Origin: a bacterium
Lineage (GTDB): Bacteria; Spirochaetota; Spirochaetia; JABEVK01
Assembly: GCA_021782055.1 (NCBI GenBank)
Contig: JAJXVP010000095.1
Location: 1-9,626, forward strand
Direction: 5' to 3'
DNA: 9,626 nucleotides
Below are positions 6,598 through 9,626 of the stretch, in pieces. Within the stretch, counting starts at the first letter, position 1; each line of letters begins with the position of its first letter. The notes under the pieces were generated by a model, which worked only from the letters and a program-made list of their open reading frames with translations, was not told where the DNA came from and did no database searches. The position numbers and the translations under genes were made by a program.

Positions 6598-8514
6598 TTA
6601 TACCCCCATGTGCCGGATGATGGTATCAAGCATGTCATTCCAAGTACTAATAAAGCGGGCCGTCGCTTGATATCCATGCTGAAACTTCAAAAGGTTTGAC
6701 ATTTCTTCGTCGATGTTGACCCCAGAAATCGAATCTCTGGCATTGCGAAGATTTTTCATAATGTCCTGCTGAGTTTCCATGCTGATTTGTGCGGTTTGAC
6801 CTTTTAAGCCGATTTCTGCGACTGTTTCTTCGAAGTAATCTCCAAAGGTTCTGGCTTGACCAATCATAACAACAGAATTTCGAATCTGAGCAATCGCTAA
6901 TGCCGCAGAACCATCACCACCGCCGGCAGTTTGACCATTACTTCCCAAACCTGCGGCGATTTTTCCAGGGTCAGCGACCAGATTTTTATTGAGCGTGATC
7001 CACGCGGCAGGATGTGTTAAAGGAGCTACAGCAAAGGTTGCCCCTTTTCCTGTTGGGTTCGTACCAGTAGGAACACCAGTCCCCCCCGCTAAGACCGAAA
7101 CGGCCTGAGGGTTGTTCCAATCAAAAGCCCCTTGGGGACCAGAAGAGGCTAAAACTCCGGCATAGCCCACCAGAAACTGCCCCGAGTCTTCTATATGTCG
7201 GATGACAAAATCTGGATTTTCAGGGTTAGCACTGGGCACTGCTTTAAAAGATAATTGACCATCTCGGTCAAGGCGTGCAGAAATTTCTAGTCCTGAGTCA
7301 TTGATGCGATTGATCACATCCTGAACGGTATCTGCAGGGTGATAGGCAATCTTGACTAAACCATTGGGACCTGGAAGGGTTAACTGTCCGGCAAGCCCAA
7401 TCAAAGATTGGGGATTCAGCTTATGATCTCCATTAATGCGGAAGATATACGTGGAATCGAAAACACCTGTACCTTTGCGGTCATAACTGCCGTCACGGTT
7501 GAGGACCATGGGTTGTTGTACAAAAAAATCTTGCCCTGTAGTCCCGGCTAGTCCATACCCCTCGCGATGAACTTCATTAACCAAATCGGCAAAATTAGCC
7601 GTCATTTGATCTAAGCGTTGAATTTGGCCCCGGGTATCGTTATCTCTTAATTCAATCAATGCCCCTAACTTTCCCCCCGGAATATTCACATTTTCTTTGG
7701 TATCTGGGCGGATGATTTTCCAGTAACCTTCATTATTGGGGTCGCCAACAGCTTCCAAGGGACTGACAACCTTTCCTTGAACTAAATGAATACCACCCAT
7801 GTGAATTTGAAATTCACGGGGGTCTCTTTTATTGACAGTTGTGATAGGAACTAATTCGGCGAGTTTTCCTACCAGCAAATCACGACGATCAAGTAAGTCA
7901 TTGGGATGATCGCCCTGAGCTTGAACTTTTTCGATTTGGACATTGAGTTTGGCGATTTCACGGAGATAATCGTTGACTTGAGTGACGGTACCTTGCACAT
8001 CATCGTTGATCATCACGGCAATGTGTTTCAAACTTTTATACTGCTGATGAATAGAGTCCACTAGCCCTTGACCGCGTTCCAGCACGGCTTTTCTCATAGC
8101 CATTTGCTCGGGGTGCTGAGAAAGGTCTTGCCAAGAACTCCAGAACATATCGAGTCGGTGGCGAACTGAAACGTCTGCGGGTTCATTCTGAGCTTTTTCG
8201 AGAAAACTTAAGTACTGGCTTCTCGTTTTCCAATAGCCCTCTGAACCAGATTGTGCCACGATCTGCTTATCGAGCAATTCGTCTCGTACGCGCACAACTT
8301 CGGCAATGACAACACCTTGCCCTACTTGACCTGGACGTTCGGCACGGTTTAACGCTGGTTCATCCAGGGGGTCCATTTCTGTAAACTCGACACGTTGTCG
8401 TGAATAGCCTTCGGTGTTCACATTGGCCAAGTTATGGCCAACGGTTTGCATAGCTTCAGTATTGGCAATGAGCGCCCGCTTACCTAATTCTATTCCTGAA
8501 AATGTTGAACTCAT
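6598..8514 (-). CDS. flgK: Flagellar hook-associated protein FlgK (HAP1)
   Basis: FlgK forms the first junction ring between hook and filament and is exported by the flagellar type III apparatus, probably with FlgN as chaperone. The 638-aa product begins with the rod/hook signature (TFSGIELGKRALIANTEAM, then HNLANVNTEGYSRQRVEF at 27-44) and ends with the conserved C-terminal helix from VNIDEEMSNLLKFQHGYQAT at about 599-618 to the final HMGV. NDLLDRRDLLVGKLAELV lies at 205-222. It is longer than E. coli FlgK (547 aa). A flagellin-IN-like unit sits at about 395-424 (DTVQDVINRINDSGLEISA), and a Gly/Pro/Ala-rich low-complexity stretch at about 476-540 (GGTGVPTGTNPTGKG, GSNGQTAGGGDGSAA) is probably a surface loop. 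Its ATG follows the flgN stop by 9 nt, with GAGGGG overlapping that junction as a ribosome binding site. Confidence 0.97.
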   Translation of the reverse strand: MSSTFSGIELGKRALIANTEAMQTVGHNLANVNTEGYSRQRVEFTEMDPLDEPALNRAERPGQVGQGVVIAEVVRVRDELLDKQIVAQSGSEGYWKTRSQYLSFLEKAQNEPADVSVRHRLDMFWSSWQDLSQHPEQMAMRKAVLERGQGLVDSIHQQYKSLKHIAVMINDDVQGTVTQVNDYLREIAKLNVQIEKVQAQGDHPNDLLDRRDLLVGKLAELVPITTVNKRDPREFQIHMGGIHLVQGKVVSPLEAVGDPNNEGYWKIIRPDTKENVNIPGGKLGALIELRDNDTRGQIQRLDQMTANFADLVNEVHREGYGLAGTTGQDFFVQQPMVLNRDGSYDRKGTGVFDSTYIFRINGDHKLNPQSLIGLAGQLTLPGPNGLVKIAYHPADTVQDVINRINDSGLEISARLDRDGQLSFKAVPSANPENPDFVIRHIEDSGQFLVGYAGVLASSGPQGAFDWNNPQAVSVLAGGTGVPTGTNPTGKGATFAVAPLTHPAAWITLNKNLVADPGKIAAGLGSNGQTAGGGDGSAALAIAQIRNSVVMIGQARTFGDYFEETVAEIGLKGQTAQISMETQQDIMKNLRNARDSISGVNIDEEMSNLLKFQHGYQATARFISTWNDMLDTIIRHMGV

Positions 8515-8523
8515 AATGCCCCT

Positions 8524-9024
8524 CTATAGCCGTTTATCCAAAACCATGGGACGAGGCCGTGAATGTTTGATTGAACCATTTTTGGCATAAATTGGTCCTC
8601 TTTGGGCTGGATCAGCTTGTCTGACGACAGCTTTGATCAGGCTTTGAGCAGTTTGAACGTAGGAATTCAAACCTTCCGACAAACCTTTCATTTCGAGTGC
8701 TTTCAGCTTTAAAGCCCGATGAAGCTCCGCCAATTCTTCTTTCCACGGTTGCTCAAGGTCGGCCAGAACACGATAAAAAGAGGGATGCTCTAGTCCCAAG
8801 CACTCCCCTAAAGCCAGCCACGCACTATTTCGACGTTCTTCTAGGCATTTCAAGCCTTCTGCTTTAAATTCTAAGGAGTGAAGTGCCTTATCGAGGTCAG
8901 GCCAACTTCGGTCTAAAAGAGCTTGACGCACCCGCAGTTGAGTTTCTTGAAAATCCTGCATACCATCACGTTGCAGTTCCATCAGAGTCTTGAGGTCATT
9001 CAAACGTTGGAATCTCGTGTCCAT
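8524..9024 (-). CDS. flgN: FlgN-like flagellar export chaperone
   Basis: FlgN holds FlgK and FlgL unfolded in the cytoplasm and delivers them to the flagellar export gate. The 166-aa product starts MDTRFQRLNDLKTLMELQ and is almost entirely predicted helix rich in Leu, Glu, Lys and Gln, with three long amphipathic segments (about 5-60, 65-90 and 95-135), as expected for the FlgN helical bundle. A basic tail (YAKNGSIKHSRPRPMVLDKR) follows. FlgN sequences are poorly conserved, so the assignment rests on size, helix content, and position directly upstream of its clients flgK and flgL. A longer start at 9075 adds 17 residues (MLSFFIYLPKLLKKESN) but would place translation across a terminator-like hairpin; the ATG at 9024 has AAGAAGGAG at a good distance and is preferred. 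It is the first gene of the flagellar unit. Confidence 0.82.
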   Translation of the reverse strand: MDTRFQRLNDLKTLMELQRDGMQDFQETQLRVRQALLDRSWPDLDKALHSLEFKAEGLKCLEERRNSAWLALGECLGLEHPSFYRVLADLEQPWKEELAELHRALKLKALEMKGLSEGLNSYVQTAQSLIKAVVRQADPAQRGPIYAKNGSIKHSRPRPMVLDKRL

Positions 9025-9039
9025 GTTCGACTCCTTCTT
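9025..9039 (-). promoter_or_regulatory. flgN ribosome binding site
   Basis: On the minus strand AAGAAGGAG (9039-9031) lies 6 nt before ATG at 9024. It is among the strongest Shine-Dalgarno sequences in the window and fixes the flgN start. It also contains AAGGA, which fits the ANGGA core of CsrA sites. That opens the possibility that CsrA from the same transcript represses flgN; this is inference only. Confidence 0.8.
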
Positions 9040-9060
9040 TAAGAGTTTCGGAAGATAGAT

Positions 9061-9082
9061 AAAAAAACTGAGCACCTCAGTT
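9061..9082 (-). terminator. Intrinsic terminator-like hairpin 36 bp upstream of flgN
   Basis: On the minus strand AACTGAG (9082-9076), loop GTG and CTCAGTT (9072-9066) form a perfect 7-bp stem followed by five further T (9065-9061), a compact intrinsic terminator shape. In the plus direction the same stem is followed by GG and then T5 (9085-9089), so weaker bidirectional action is possible. No gene lies upstream on the minus strand to be terminated, because asd is divergent. It would therefore sit in the flgN leader if the operon promoter is farther upstream, or end a short antisense transcript from the asd promoter region. Confidence 0.6.
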
Positions 9083-9115
9083 GGTTTTTCAAATAAATCT
9101 CTGTTTTGAGCTGTC

Positions 9116-9144
9116 TTTTCAAAATCTTAATTTTTTTTTATGAT
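9116..9144 (+). promoter_or_regulatory. Candidate sigma-70 promoter of asd
   Basis: TTTTCA at 9116-9121 (4 of 6 to TTGACA) and TATGAT at 9139-9144 (5 of 6 to TATAAT) are 17 bp apart. Transcription would start near 9151, giving an asd leader of about 18 nt with GGGAGGA (9158-9164) just before the ATG. Such a short leader leaves no room for a lysine riboswitch or an attenuator. The spacer includes most of a run of nine T (9131-9139). An 11-bp inverted repeat, TGAGAATCTCA (9144-9154), overlaps the end of the -10 and the predicted start point and could be an operator; no regulator can be named. Confidence 0.5.
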
Positions 9145-9168
9145 GAGAATCTCAATAGGGAGGAAGTC

Positions 9169-9626
9169 ATGGGCCGTCAGAAATGGAAAGTTGGTATCGT
9201 GGGAGCCACAGGTATGGTTGGCCAACGCTTTCTTACCCTTCTCGAAAATCATCCTTGGTTTGAAGTCACTGTTTTGGCAGCTAGTTCCGCCTCCGCCGGA
9301 AAAGCTTACCGTGAAGCCGTTCAAGGTCGCTGGGCGATGACAACACCCCTCCCCTCACGTTTTGCCGACATGAAAGTTATTTCAGCTACAGAAGTAAACA
9401 CGGTAGCTAGTCAGGTTGACTTCATTTTTTGTGCTGTGGATATGCCCAAAGAGGAAATCATTGCCCTGGAAGAGGCTTACGCCAAGGCAGAGACACCCGT
9501 TGTCTCAAACAATTCGGCATTAAGAATGGCCCCTGATGTTCCTATGATTATTCCTGAAATCAACCCAGAACACGCCTTTGTTATCGAAACCCAGCGAAAA
9601 CGTTTGGGGACTAAAGTAGGTTTTGT
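9169..9626 (+). CDS. asd: Aspartate-semialdehyde dehydrogenase, N-terminal part (3' end outside window)
   Basis: This cytoplasmic enzyme makes aspartate-4-semialdehyde from aspartyl phosphate with NADPH, the branch-point step towards lysine/diaminopimelate, threonine and methionine. The frame runs from ATG at 9169 without a stop to the right edge: 152 codons of a family usually about 340-360 aa. The start is set by GGGAGGA at 9158-9164. VGIVGATGMVGQRFLTLLEN (residues 8-27) is the Rossmann NADP-binding loop, followed by AASSASAGKAYREAV and GRWAM, DFIFCAVDMPKEEI, VVSNNSALRM and VPMIIPEINPEH. These belong to the archaeal/fungal-type Asd rather than the E. coli type. The catalytic cysteine (family motif NCS) should lie just beyond the window. 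The gene is divergent from flgN. Confidence 0.95.
   Translation, partial: MGRQKWKVGIVGATGMVGQRFLTLLENHPWFEVTVLAASSASAGKAYREAVQGRWAMTTPLPSRFADMKVISATEVNTVASQVDFIFCAVDMPKEEIIALEEAYAKAETPVVSNNSALRMAPDVPMIIPEINPEHAFVIETQRKRLGTKVGF

Noticed and set aside
9025..9075. Longer flgN start at 9075 adding a hydrophobic 17-residue N-terminus that resembles a signal sequence
   Set aside because: It lacks a ribosome binding site, its first codons lie in the terminator-like hairpin, and FlgN is a cytoplasmic chaperone. The ATG at 9024 has AAGAAGGAG.
9140..9340. 66-codon frame overlapping the start of asd in another frame
   Set aside because: The overlapping asd frame matches a well-known family over its whole length and has a ribosome binding site. 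This frame has neither.

Overview
This window looks like chromosomal DNA from a flagellated spirochaete, with G+C in the mid-40s percent by eye. The evidence is protein resemblance recognised from memory, with no search run. FlgK (638 aa) and FlgL (416 aa) have the long, characteristic spirochaete-type sequences, and flgN-flgK-flgL-fliW-csrA is an order known from Treponema and Borrelia. A non-spirochaete bacterium using the FliW-CsrA switch cannot be fully excluded. Genes are tightly packed with no mobile element, phage, tRNA, rRNA or CRISPR array, and the longest non-coding gap is 144 bp.

Layout. Bases 1-1413 (+) are the last 470 codons of glutaminyl-tRNA synthetase (glnS), open at the left edge. 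A 64-bp gap holds a perfect 10-bp inverted repeat between convergent ends. Bases 1478-3586 (-) encode the RNA-binding protein Tex. A 75-bp divergent gap leads to 3662-4750 (+), a radical SAM/SPASM enzyme that lacks a Shine-Dalgarno sequence and may be translated from a leaderless mRNA. Its 3' end overlaps the 3' end of csrA by 91 bp, tail to tail. From 9024 down to 4660 (-) runs flgN-flgK-flgL-fliW-csrA, with junctions of 9 nt, 3 nt, a 4-nt ATGA overlap and 1 nt, so it is almost certainly one translationally coupled unit. A 144-bp divergent gap with a terminator-like hairpin and a plausible asd promoter separates it from asd (9169 to the right edge, +), the start of an archaeal/fungal-type aspartate-semialdehyde dehydrogenase.

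How the genes work together. FlgN is the likely export chaperone for FlgK and FlgL, which form the hook-filament junction. FliW and CsrA form the partner switch in which FliW binds either flagellin or CsrA, linking flagellin secretion to flagellin mRNA translation. Key CsrA positions (R6, R44, N55) are present. The other genes (glnS, tex, radical SAM enzyme, asd) appear to be unlinked housekeeping or metabolic neighbours.

I see no obviously new multi-gene system. The points most worth checking are the apparently leaderless radical SAM gene, the convergent overlap that covers CsrA's FliW-binding tail, the terminator-like hairpin just upstream of flgN, and a nested 27-codon reading frame with a strong ribosome binding site inside the radical SAM gene.
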